The notes below the pieces were generated by a model. It saw only the letters and a list, made by a program, of their open reading frames with translations. It was not told where the DNA came from and did no database searches. From CAZHAC01 sp964383855 (GTDB lineage: Bacteria > Chloroflexota > Dormibacteria > Dormibacterales > Dormibacteraceae), in contig CAYLIP010000037.1 of the NCBI GenBank assembly GCA_964383855.1, positions 1 through 26,876 on the forward strand: 26,876 nucleotides of DNA, read 5' to 3'. Each line of letters starts with the position of its first letter. Positions within the stretch are counted from its first letter, which is position 1. This document shows, one piece after another, positions 1 through 6,813 of this stretch. Both the position numbers and the translations under genes were made by a program.

Positions 1-1159
1 CCGCAAGAACTACTTCTACCCGGACCTGCCCAAGGGCTACCAGATCAGCCAGTACGATCTGCCGCTCTCGCGCAACGGTGTGCTCGAGGTGGACGGCCGT
101 CCGGTCAGGATCAGGCGCGCCCATCTCGAGGAGGACACGGGCAGCCTGAAGCACGCCGGGGACGCGCTGCACACCGCGGAGGAGTCGCTGGTCGACCTCA
201 ACCGCTCGGGGATGCCCCTCATGGAGATCGTGACCGAGCCCGACATCGACTCCGCCGAGCAGGCTCGCGATTACGGCATGGCGCTGCGCCGGCTCCTGCG
301 GTGGATCGGCGCGTCTGAGGCCGACATGGAGAAGGGCCAGCTGCGGGTGGAGCCCAACGTCTCGGTCCGGCGCCGGGGAGCGCAGGAGCTGGGCGTGAAG
401 ACCGAGCTCAAGAACCTCAACTCCTTCCGCGCCCTCTACCTGGCGGTCGAGCACGAGATCGAGCGGCAGGTGAGGGTGCTCGAGGAAGGGGGGGAGGTGG
501 TGCAGGAGACGCGCGGCTGGTCGGAGCCCGAGCGCCGGACCTTCTCGCAGCGGACCAAGGAGTTCGCCGAGGACTACCGGTACTTTCCCGAGCCCGACCT
601 GCCTCCGCTGGAGATCGACCGGGCCTGGATCGAGCGGCTGCGGGCCGAGCTGCCGGAGCTTCCGGAGGCGCGCCGCGCCCGGCTCAAGGAGAGGTACGGC
701 CTCTCAGACCAGGACGCCCTCGAGCTCATCTCGGACCGGGAGGTGGGCGAGTACTTCGAGGCGGTGGTGGCAGCCGGAGCGGAGGCCAAGCCGGCCGCCA
801 ACTGGGTGATCCAGGAGCGGCCGGCGATCCCCGCTCCGGCGCTGGCCGAGGTCCTCCGGATGCTGACCGCGGGCAGGATCAACCGCGAGCAGGCGCGCCA
901 GGTGCTGGCCGAGGTGGCGCAGACCGAGCGCTCTCCCGAGGCCATCGTGCGCGAGCGAGGCCTGGAGCAGCTGAGCGACGAGGGTGAGCTGGGCCCGGTG
1001 GTCGACCGGGTGCTGGCCGAGAACCCGAAGGCGGTGGAGGACTACCGAGCCGGCAAGGTGCAGGCGATCGGGCCGCTCACCGGCTTCGTCATCAGGGCGA
1101 CCGGAGGCCGCGCCAACGCCGCCCTGGTGCGGCAGCTGATCGAATCACGGCTCCGGTGA
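1..1159 (+). CDS. gatB: Asp-tRNA(Asn)/Glu-tRNA(Gln) amidotransferase subunit B, 5'-truncated
   Basis: GatB is the tRNA-binding and kinase subunit of the GatCAB complex, which amidates Glu-tRNA(Gln) or Asp-tRNA(Asn) in the cytosol. The frame is already open at base 2 and begins inside the GatB_N domain with the conserved motif RKNYFYPDLPKGYQISQYD. Later landmarks are LMEIVTEPD, RVEPNVSVR, KTELKNLNSFR and FSQRTKE, all typical of the kinase-like core. The C-terminal part is the helical YqeY-like tRNA-binding domain and ends with the family signature ATGGRAN. About 385 codons are present. The family is usually near 475-480 residues, so roughly 90 N-terminal residues lie before the window. Its TGA overlaps the GTG of the next gene (GTGA), so the two are probably translationally coupled. 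The identification is secure. Confidence 0.96.
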   Translation, partial: RKNYFYPDLPKGYQISQYDLPLSRNGVLEVDGRPVRIRRAHLEEDTGSLKHAGDALHTAEESLVDLNRSGMPLMEIVTEPDIDSAEQARDYGMALRRLLRWIGASEADMEKGQLRVEPNVSVRRRGAQELGVKTELKNLNSFRALYLAVEHEIERQVRVLEEGGEVVQETRGWSEPERRTFSQRTKEFAEDYRYFPEPDLPPLEIDRAWIERLRAELPELPEARRARLKERYGLSDQDALELISDREVGEYFEAVVAAGAEAKPAANWVIQERPAIPAPALAEVLRMLTAGRINREQARQVLAEVAQTERSPEAIVRERGLEQLSDEGELGPVVDRVLAENPKAVEDYRAGKVQAIGPLTGFVIRATGGRANAALVRQLIESRLR

Positions 1160-1947
1160 TCCCGGACCACCACGTCCACACCGAGTGGTCGTGGGATGCC
1201 GAGCGGGGATCGATGCTGGAGAGCTGCCGGCGGGCGGTCCAGATCGGGCTCCCCAGCGTCGCCTTCACCGAGCACGCCGACTGGGTCCGGGGGCCCGGCT
1301 TCGTGGTCGACCTGCCCGCCTACCTGGAGTGCGTCGAGCGCTGCCGCGCGCGCTTCCCCGAGCTGCGCATCCTGACCGGCGTCGAGCTTGGCGAGCCGCA
1401 CCGCTTCCCCGAGGCGGCCTCGGCCATCCTGGGAATGGCTCCGCTCGACCGGGTGCTGGGCAGCGTGCACGTGATCGAATCGGAAGGCCGCCTGCGAGAC
1501 GCCTCGGAACCGGGATTTCTGACCGCGGAGACGGCCGCCGGGCTCTTCCGGGCCTTTCTCGACGACACCCTGCGCCTGGTCGAGTCGCCGGCGCGCTTCG
1601 ACGTGCTCGCGCATCTCGACTATCCCAAGCGCTACTGGCCGGCAGGCGCCCCCTTCGAGCCGGCCGGGTTCGAGGGCGAGATCCGCGCCGTGCTCAGGGC
1701 CCTGGCCCGGCGCGGCGGCGCGCTCGAGCTCAACACCACGCGCGGAGGCGCACCCGAGCGATACCTCTGCCCCGGCCCGGCGGTGCTTCGCTGGTGGCGC
1801 GAGGAAGGCGGCGAGCGGATCACCTTCGGCAGCGACGCCCACTCGCCGGACCTGGTGGCCGCCGGCTTCGAGCTGGCAGCCGGGGCGGTCGAGGCGGCCG
1901 GGTTCCGGGCGCAGGACGACCCCTCGGCGCCCTGGCTCAGGGAATGA
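1156..1947 (+). CDS. PHP-domain phosphoesterase, histidinol-phosphatase-like
   Basis: This is a 263-residue single-domain PHP protein, the metal-dependent phosphoesterase family that includes HisK/HisJ-type histidinol phosphatases. Metal-binding motifs appear in the expected order: HVHTEWSWD at the N terminus, FTEHADW, GVELGEPH, LGSVH, LAHLDYPKRYW, ALELNT and GSDAHSP near the C terminus. All the His, Asp and Glu ligands appear to be kept, so it is probably active. The GTG start overlaps the gatB stop by 4 bases, and the stop overlaps the start of the methyltransferase gene (ATGA), which points to one transcript. No other histidine genes are nearby, so the substrate is open; another sugar or nucleotide phosphate is equally possible. 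The family is certain but the substrate is not. Confidence 0.85.
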   Translation: MIPDHHVHTEWSWDAERGSMLESCRRAVQIGLPSVAFTEHADWVRGPGFVVDLPAYLECVERCRARFPELRILTGVELGEPHRFPEAASAILGMAPLDRVLGSVHVIESEGRLRDASEPGFLTAETAAGLFRAFLDDTLRLVESPARFDVLAHLDYPKRYWPAGAPFEPAGFEGEIRAVLRALARRGGALELNTTRGGAPERYLCPGPAVLRWWREEGGERITFGSDAHSPDLVAAGFELAAGAVEAAGFRAQDDPSAPWLRE

Positions 1948-3218
1948 GCCGTTCCGGCGCTCCGGCTCCCCGCGAGCGAGACCCATTGGTGGTCCGGACC
2001 GACAACCCCGCCCACGGCGGGTCCGTCTTCGCCATCCACGAGGGGAAGTCGGTGCTCGTCTACTACGCGCTGCCCGGCGAACTCGTGGAGGTCGACCCGC
2101 GGGGCCGGCGCGGCGGGCTGGTCTTCGGCGCCGCCGCCAGGATCCTGGAGGCGTCTCCTGACCGCGTCCAGCCGCGCTGTCCGCACTTCGGCACCTGCGG
2201 CGGATGCACCTGGCAGCACGCCAGCTACGCGGGCCAGCTCGAGATCAAGCGGCGGGTGGTCGAGCAGGCGTGGCGGAGGGCTGGACTCCGGCTGCCCGAG
2301 GACACGCCGGTCCTGGGCATGGAGGATCCCTGGCGCTACCGGATCCGGGGTGAGTTCGAAGCGGTGCCGTCGGCGGCGGGCATCGACTTCGGCTTTCACC
2401 GGCTCCGCTCCCACCGCACCTTCCCGATCTCGACCTGCCCGATCCACGAGGAACGGATCGAGCGCGCGGTTCTGGCCTTCGGCCGGGCGGCGAGCGAGCT
2501 GGGGCTGCGGGGCGTGCAGAACCTCCAGCTGACGGCCGAGCCCACCGGTCCCGGATTGCTCTTCCAGGTCGCGTTCACCGCGGATCCCGGCCGGCGGCCG
2601 CCCGATGAGCTGGTCGGCCGCGTGTCCGAGCTGCTGCCGGGCTCGGTGCTGGTCGACGACTCGATCAGCCTCGAGTTCTGGGGCCTGACCTTCCGGGTCC
2701 GCAACGGCACCTTCGTGCAGACCAACTACCGCCAGATGCTGGTCCTTTACGAGGCTGCCCTGGGCATGCTCGAGGCCGGTCCTGGCGACCGCGTCGTCGA
2801 CCTCTACGCCGGCATCGGGACCATCAGCCTGGCCGTCGCCCGGCTGGCGGGCGGTGTGACCGAGATCGAGGAGAACCCCCACTCGGTGCAGCTGGCGAGG
2901 CTTGCCGCCCGCATCAACGGGCTCGACAACGTCGCCTTTCTACCGGGCAGGGTGGAGGACGCTCTGCGCCGGGTGCGCCACGGGGAGCACGAGGCGGCGG
3001 TTCTGGATCCGCCGCGAGCCGGCTGCGACCCGCGCGCGGTGGCCGAGCTGCTGAGGGTGGAGCCGCGGCGGATCGTGTACATCTCCTGCGAGCCGGCCAC
3101 CCACGCTCGCGACCTCGCGCTCCTCGTCCAGGGCGGCTACCGGGTGCGCCGCGCCGCGATCGTCGACATGTTTCCGCAGACCTACCACGTGGAGTCGGTG
3201 GCGCTCCTGGAGCGCTGA
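1944..3218 (+). CDS. TrmA/RlmD-family RNA (uracil-5-)-methyltransferase
   Basis: This is a 424-residue SAM-dependent RNA m5U methyltransferase. An N-terminal TRAM (OB-fold RNA-binding) domain spans about residues 12-70. Next comes the [4Fe-4S] motif CPHFGTCGGC (C79, C85, C88), with a likely fourth ligand at C165 in STCPIHEE. The SAM-binding loop is DLYAGIGTISLAVA, the catalytic-domain motif is LDPPRAGCDP, and the nucleophile is C382 in YISCEPATHARDL. This architecture matches RlmD/RlmCD (23S rRNA U1939/U747) rather than tRNA-specific TrmA, but the exact target base cannot be read from the sequence. I chose the ATG at 1944 because it overlaps the previous stop and leaves the usual short tail before TRAM. 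The open frame extends upstream to 1185, but that part only shadows the PHP gene. Confidence 0.93.
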   Translation: MSRSGAPAPRERDPLVVRTDNPAHGGSVFAIHEGKSVLVYYALPGELVEVDPRGRRGGLVFGAAARILEASPDRVQPRCPHFGTCGGCTWQHASYAGQLEIKRRVVEQAWRRAGLRLPEDTPVLGMEDPWRYRIRGEFEAVPSAAGIDFGFHRLRSHRTFPISTCPIHEERIERAVLAFGRAASELGLRGVQNLQLTAEPTGPGLLFQVAFTADPGRRPPDELVGRVSELLPGSVLVDDSISLEFWGLTFRVRNGTFVQTNYRQMLVLYEAALGMLEAGPGDRVVDLYAGIGTISLAVARLAGGVTEIEENPHSVQLARLAARINGLDNVAFLPGRVEDALRRVRHGEHEAAVLDPPRAGCDPRAVAELLRVEPRRIVYISCEPATHARDLALLVQGGYRVRRAAIVDMFPQTYHVESVALLER

Positions 3219-3235
3219 GGCGCAGGCCGCCTCAG
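3215..3235. terminator. Hairpin between convergent genes, probable bidirectional terminator
   Basis: CTGAGGCG at 3215-3222 and its exact reverse complement CGCCTCAG at 3228-3235 give an 8-bp stem with a 5-base loop. It covers the stop of the methyltransferase and ends one base before the stop of the convergent Dabb gene. There is no clear U tract, so intrinsic termination is inferred from placement and stem strength only. Confidence 0.5.
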
Positions 3236-3236
3236 G

Positions 3237-3524
3237 CTAGATGTGGAACTGCACGCGCTCGCCGCGCTCGATGATGGGCGCGACCAGCTCGCGGCGGATC
3301 CGGTTGTGCTCGGCGTCGCCGTCGTAGGCCCGGTAGGCCTCGTCGTCGTCGAGGTCGACCACCACGGCGAGGTCGAGGTTGCCCTCTCGAAGCCCGGCGT
3401 CGCGCCCGATGCTGATGTTGATCAGGCCCGGCACCTGCAGGCCCTTCAGCTCGTTGATCGCGCGCTCGACCTGCTCGTCCGCCGTCCCGGGCTTGAGCTT
3501 GAAGACGGCCACGCTGCGAACCAC
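3237..3524 (-). CDS. Dabb (stress-responsive A/B barrel) domain protein
   Basis: This is a 95-residue protein that is almost entirely one Dabb (dimeric alpha-beta barrel) domain. The opening VRSVAVFKLKPGTADEQVER, the central strand DLAVVVDLDDDEAYRAY and the ending EHNRIRRELVAPIIE-...-VQFHI follow the family pattern, in which a single domain dimerises into a ferredoxin-like barrel. The family contains small-molecule enzymes as well as stress proteins of unknown activity, so no reaction is assigned. The start is a GTG with no Shine-Dalgarno sequence; a CATACT box ends six bases before it, suggesting leaderless expression. It converges on the methyltransferase gene and lies 67 bases downstream of the aminotransferase on the same strand. 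That gap contains a perfect 12-bp palindrome, CCGCGGCCGCGG (3549-3560). Confidence 0.85.
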   Translation of the reverse strand: MVRSVAVFKLKPGTADEQVERAINELKGLQVPGLINISIGRDAGLREGNLDLAVVVDLDDDEAYRAYDGDAEHNRIRRELVAPIIERGERVQFHI

Positions 3525-3530
3525 AGAGCA

Positions 3531-3536
3531 AGTATG
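3531..3536 (-). promoter_or_regulatory. Candidate -10 box (CATACT) for a leaderless Dabb transcript
   Basis: CATACT on the minus strand matches TATAAT at 4 of 6 positions and lies exactly six bases before the GTG start at 3524. The transcription start would then fall on the start codon. No good -35 is visible. The same geometry occurs at three other genes in the window, which is the main support. Confidence 0.4.
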
Positions 3537-3591
3537 ACCGTCCCGACACCGCGGCCGCGGAAGCCCCCGGCGAAGCTGGCACGGCCCCGGC

Positions 3592-4773
3592 TCAGCGACT
3601 CTGCGCCAGCTCCCGGACGAACTCGGAGAGCCGGCCCAGCCCCTCGCGCAGGTCTGCGTCGGCGCTGGCCAGGCTGATCCGAACCGCGGCCGGGGCCGCC
3701 TCGCCGAAGGCGGTGCCCGGCGCCACCGCGACCTCGTGCTCGCGGAGCAGCCGGAACGCGAACTCCCGGGAGCCGATCCCGCCGGGGGAGACGTCGGCCA
3801 TGATGTAGAACGCGCCCTCGGGTTCGGCGATCAGGAGCCCGGCCTCGCGCAGGATGTCGGCCGCGATCTCCTTCCGGCGCCGGTAGGCGCCGACCATCTC
3901 CTCGACGCAGTCCTGCGGTCCCTGCAGGGCCGCCAGCCCGGCTCGCTGGGTGATCGCGGAGACGCACGACGAGCTCGACTCGAGGAACTTGGTGACCTCG
4001 TCGATCACCTCCTGCGGCCCGACCGTGTAGCCGAGGCGCCAGCCGGTCATGGCATATGTCTTCGAGAACGTGAAGACGGAGACGGCACGGCCGTCGTCCA
4101 GCTGGTTGGCCATGCTGGGCGCGACCGCCCGGCCGTCGAGCATGATCTGGTCGTAGCACTCGTCGCTGATCACCCAGAGGTTGTGGCGACGCGCCAGGGC
4201 CGCGATCCGGGCCAGCGTCTGGGCGCTGTAGACGGCCCCCGTCGGATTGTTGGGCGAGTTGACGAGGATGGCCCGCGTCCGCTCGCTGATCAGCCGCTCC
4301 ATCGCGTCCAGGTCGGGCTGGAATCCCAGCTCGGGCGGGCAGGGGTAGGAGACCTGCCGCCCCCGGGCCCACCTGACCATGATCGAGGTGTTCGGCCAAC
4401 CAGGATCCGGCATCAGCACCTCGTCGCCGTCTCCGACCAGCGAGGCGAAGATGGCGGCCAGCGCGCCCACCCCGCCCGGCGAGCAGGCGATCTGCGAGGG
4501 GGTGACGTGGATGCCGTTGATGCGCGCCAGCTTCTCGACCAGCGCCTCTCGAAGCGGGAGGATGCCCTGCGTGTGCGTGTACGCGGTGAAGCCCTGGTCG
4601 ATCGCGTCCTTGCCCGCCTGCCCGATGTGGGAGGGGGTCCGGAAGTCGGGCTGGCCGACCTCCAGGCGGATCGCACCCGGCATGGCGAGCGCCACGTTGG
4701 AGACCTCCCGGATGCCGCTGTGATGGGCTTCGAGCAGGGGCGCCGACAGCTGCGGCAGGGGGGTGGCCGGCAT
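3592..4773 (-). CDS. Class I/II PLP-dependent aminotransferase
   Basis: This is a 393-residue fold-type I aminotransferase (AspC/AraT-like), a cytosolic enzyme that moves amino groups between an amino acid and a 2-oxo acid. Visible landmarks are the substrate-loop region RLEVGQPDF, the phosphate-site region SPGGVGALAAIF, NSPNNPTGAV with the PLP-contacting Asn, ISDECYDQI with the Asp that holds the pyridine nitrogen, and the lysine motif FSKTYAMTGWRLGY. The Arg that binds the substrate carboxylate is in AAPAAVRISLA near the C terminus. Length is normal for the family. It starts 10 bases after the O-methyltransferase stop. A TAGACT box that overlaps that stop lies seven bases before the ATG, so it may also have its own leaderless transcript. 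Substrate specificity cannot be assigned. Confidence 0.93.
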   Translation of the reverse strand: MPATPLPQLSAPLLEAHHSGIREVSNVALAMPGAIRLEVGQPDFRTPSHIGQAGKDAIDQGFTAYTHTQGILPLREALVEKLARINGIHVTPSQIACSPGGVGALAAIFASLVGDGDEVLMPDPGWPNTSIMVRWARGRQVSYPCPPELGFQPDLDAMERLISERTRAILVNSPNNPTGAVYSAQTLARIAALARRHNLWVISDECYDQIMLDGRAVAPSMANQLDDGRAVSVFTFSKTYAMTGWRLGYTVGPQEVIDEVTKFLESSSSCVSAITQRAGLAALQGPQDCVEEMVGAYRRRKEIAADILREAGLLIAEPEGAFYIMADVSPGGIGSREFAFRLLREHEVAVAPGTAFGEAAPAAVRISLASADADLREGLGRLSEFVRELAQSR

Positions 4774-4780
4774 GACCGGG

Positions 4781-4786
4781 AGTCTA
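4781..4786 (-). promoter_or_regulatory. Candidate -10 box (TAGACT) for the aminotransferase
   Basis: TAGACT on the minus strand fits TANNNT and ends seven bases before the ATG at 4773. Its first three bases are the TAG stop of the upstream O-methyltransferase gene. No Shine-Dalgarno sequence precedes the ATG. This supports an internal leaderless promoter, but the -35 is not recognisable. Confidence 0.4.
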
Positions 4787-5455
4787 GCCTTCGACGATCG
4801 TCAGGAAGGCCAGGCCGTCGTAGCCCTTTGCCCCGACCGTCTGGATGCCGGTCGCCACCAGGCGCGGCTCGGCCGCGGCCGCCTCCAGGAAGCGCCGGAT
4901 CCCGACCGCGTTGGCATCGGCGGTGGCGGGATCGGCCACCGCGCCGCCGCGGACGATGTTGTCGGCGATCAGCAGCGTGCCCGGCCGGCCCAGGCGCAGC
5001 GACCAGCTCAGGTAGCCGGTGTAGCCGGGCTTGTCGGCGTCGATGAAGACCAGGTCGAAGGGCTCCCGCGGCTCCGTGGCCAGCTGCTCGAGGACCTGCT
5101 CCGCGGGCCCGACCCGGATCTCGACCCGCTCGCCCAAACCCGCCAGGTCGAGGTGCTCCCGCGCAAGCTCGGCATGGCGCCGCTCGGCTTCGATGGTCAC
5201 GATCCGGCCGCGCTCGCCGATGCCGCGGGCCAGCCAGGCCGTGCTGTAGCCCCCGAGGGTCCCGATCTCTAGGACGTGCCGCGCACCGGTTGTCCGGGCC
5301 AGGACCTCGAGCAGCCGGCCCTGCGTGGGCGAGACGTTGATGGCGGGGAGGCCGGCGGCCTGGCTCCGGCGGAGGATCTCGTCGAACACCGGGTCCGGCT
5401 TGACGAGAGTCCCGGTCAGGTAGTCGTCAACCGCGGTCCAGCCGTTGTCAGGCAC
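4784..5455 (-). CDS. Class I SAM-dependent O-methyltransferase (COMT-like)
   Basis: This is a 223-residue protein of the bacterial catechol-type O-methyltransferase family (Methyltransf_3). The SAM-binding motif I is VLEIGTLGGYSTAWLA. The acidic end of strand 2 is IVTIEAERRHAELA, motif II is FDLVFIDADKPGY (with the metal-binding Asp in this family), and ADNIVRGG supplies the further metal ligands. It would transfer methyl groups to catechol or phenolic hydroxyls, or to related small molecules; the acceptor is unknown. The GTG start has no Shine-Dalgarno sequence, and a TAACCT box ends exactly six bases upstream, matching leaderless initiation. It lies 43 bases after the L,D-transpeptidase stop and 10 bases before the aminotransferase, so the pair may be co-transcribed. 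Confidence 0.92.
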   Translation of the reverse strand: MPDNGWTAVDDYLTGTLVKPDPVFDEILRRSQAAGLPAINVSPTQGRLLEVLARTTGARHVLEIGTLGGYSTAWLARGIGERGRIVTIEAERRHAELAREHLDLAGLGERVEIRVGPAEQVLEQLATEPREPFDLVFIDADKPGYTGYLSWSLRLGRPGTLLIADNIVRGGAVADPATADANAVGIRRFLEAAAAEPRLVATGIQTVGAKGYDGLAFLTIVEG

Positions 5456-5461
5456 CCGAAA

Positions 5462-5467
5462 AGGTTA
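5462..5467 (-). promoter_or_regulatory. -10 box (TAACCT) of a probable leaderless promoter
   Basis: TAACCT on the minus strand fits TANNNT and sits exactly six bases before the GTG start at 5455. The identical hexamer with identical spacing precedes the GTG of the HNH gene at 25897. No clear -35 is visible. Confidence 0.5.
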
Positions 5468-5498
5468 GTGCGAGTGCGGCCCGGCACCGCGGGGAAGC

Positions 5499-6677
5499 TC
5501 AGTCGCCGACGACGACCGTGGTGCCGATGGGTGCCCAGGCGTAGAGGCTCGGCAGCACGGAGTCACGGACGTGGACGCAGCCATGGCTTGCGAAGGGCCC
5601 GTACTGGGAGCCGGGACCGTAGCTGCCGTCGGGCTGCCAGTCGGCGTTGTGGATGAAGGTCCCGTCGCCGACGAACTCCATGGCGTAGTACACCCAGGTC
5701 GGCGGGTAGTAGTAGGGCGAGCCCTGCGGCCAGGGCGAGACCATCTTGTAGGCGTACGTCTTGTAGAAGATCGAAAAGGTGCCGCGGTCGGTGGGGAGAG
5801 CCGGGCGCCCGGTGGTCACGGGCGTGGCCAGCCATGGACACCCGTCCTGGTAGGCGACGAGCTGCTGGGTGGAGAGATGGATCGAGATCAGGTAGCGCGG
5901 CTGCCCCGCGCCCAGGCAGGGCGGAAGCGGAGCCGACGGTATCCGGTTGATGATGGCGTTCAGCGCGGTCGTGGCCGAGCGCAGCTTCTGGTCGGCTGCC
6001 CGGACGTCCTCGTCGGAGCGGGCGGCGGCTGACAGGGCTTTGGCGTCGGCGACCTGTTGGGCAAGGTCGGAGGGGATCCCGGCGGCGGATGCCTGCGCCA
6101 GCAGGTCGTCGATCCGCGCCGCCAGGCTGGTGGCCTCGTGGCGCGCGTCGACCCGGGTGGAGATGGTCTGGAGTCCCGCCGCCAGCAGGTCGCGGAGCGA
6201 GTCGTGCTCGGCCAGCAGGCCGGAGGCGGGCAGCTCGGAGTAGGCGGCCGCCGCCTGCCTGAGGTCGGCGGCCGGTTCGGTGGTGATGCCGGCGGCGTCG
6301 GCATCGGCAGCCGCTCCTTCGATCGAACGCTCGAGGTCCAGGATGTCGACCGGGAGACCTGCCTTCAGCCCGCCCGAGGCGGCCGAGAGCGTTTCCAGCT
6401 CCAGCCGGGCGGTCGCCGTCTCGATGGCCCAGCGCTCCCTGAGCACCGCGTAATCGGCCGGCGTCGCCGCCAGCCGGAGGTCTCGGGCGTGGCTCATGAA
6501 GTCGGCATGGGGATCGACCGAGGCCAGCTCGAGGTACTGGACCCAGGCCGCGGCCGACGCTTCGGCGCGCTGCTGCTGCCCGGCCTGGGCGGACTGCGGG
6601 GCGGCATAGGCTCCGGCTACGGCCAGTCCGACGGCGACGGTAGAGGCCGCGACGGCGGCGGCCAGGGTCTTTCGCAT
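5499..6677 (-). CDS. Secreted L,D-transpeptidase (YkuD domain) with helical N-terminal region
   Basis: This is a 392-residue exported cell-wall enzyme that would form 3-3 cross-links in peptidoglycan. The N terminus MRKTLAAAVAASTVAVGL is a signal peptide with likely cleavage after an Ala-rich stretch near residues 25-32. Residues about 35-245 are Ala-rich and alpha-helical, with no domain I recognise, and probably act as a spacer or wall-binding stalk. The YkuD catalytic domain spans about 258-392, with H343 (FIHN) and the nucleophile region SHGCVHVRD (S364, H365, C367). H343 is followed by 20 residues before the Ser, slightly longer than the common HX14-17 pattern. The residue after CV is His where Arg is frequent. 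It is divergent from dnaE. A Shine-Dalgarno-like AAGGAAG precedes the ATG. Confidence 0.92.
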   Translation of the reverse strand: MRKTLAAAVAASTVAVGLAVAGAYAAPQSAQAGQQQRAEASAAAWVQYLELASVDPHADFMSHARDLRLAATPADYAVLRERWAIETATARLELETLSAASGGLKAGLPVDILDLERSIEGAAADADAAGITTEPAADLRQAAAAYSELPASGLLAEHDSLRDLLAAGLQTISTRVDARHEATSLAARIDDLLAQASAAGIPSDLAQQVADAKALSAAARSDEDVRAADQKLRSATTALNAIINRIPSAPLPPCLGAGQPRYLISIHLSTQQLVAYQDGCPWLATPVTTGRPALPTDRGTFSIFYKTYAYKMVSPWPQGSPYYYPPTWVYYAMEFVGDGTFIHNADWQPDGSYGPGSQYGPFASHGCVHVRDSVLPSLYAWAPIGTTVVVGD

Positions 6678-6739
6678 ACCGCTTCCTTCGCTGATAGAAC
6701 GCGCTGCTGGATGGGAAAGTTGCGGGCTTTCAAATGTGG

Positions 6740-6768
6740 ATTATTGGGCCTGAGGAGCGGGTTGTCGA
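6740..6768 (-). promoter_or_regulatory. Sigma-70-like promoter for the L,D-transpeptidase gene
   Basis: Read on the minus strand, TCGACA (6768-6763, 5 of 6 match to TTGACA) is followed by exactly 17 bases and AATAAT (6745-6740, 5 of 6 match to TATAAT). Transcription would start near 6733, giving a leader of about 55 bases with an AAGGAAG ribosome-binding site. It lies in the only clearly AT-enriched patch of the divergent region. Confidence 0.65.
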
Positions 6769-6773
6769 CCGGC

Positions 6774-6779
6774 TAGACT
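6774..6779 (+). promoter_or_regulatory. Candidate -10 box (TAGACT) for dnaE
   Basis: TAGACT fits TANNNT and is the same hexamer seen before the aminotransferase gene. It would start transcription near 6786, leaving a short leader of about 28 bases before the dnaE ATG. No convincing -35 or Shine-Dalgarno sequence is visible. The site lies just beside the -35 of the divergent L,D-transpeptidase promoter. Confidence 0.4.
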
Positions 6780-6813
6780 TCGGTGTCCGGGGTCCGCCAA
6801 CCCAGCCCAAACG

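Noticed and set aside
1632..2882. Long open frame on the minus strand opposite the PHP and methyltransferase genes (and similar ones opposite dnaE and the VWA genes)
   Set aside because: These are antisense shadows common in high-GC DNA. They lack recognisable domains, while the plus-strand proteins have full family motifs.
3549..3560. Palindrome CCGCGGCCGCGG between the aminotransferase and Dabb genes as a specific operator
   Set aside because: It is pure GC sequence of a kind expected by chance in this genome, with no matching site elsewhere; mentioned only as context.
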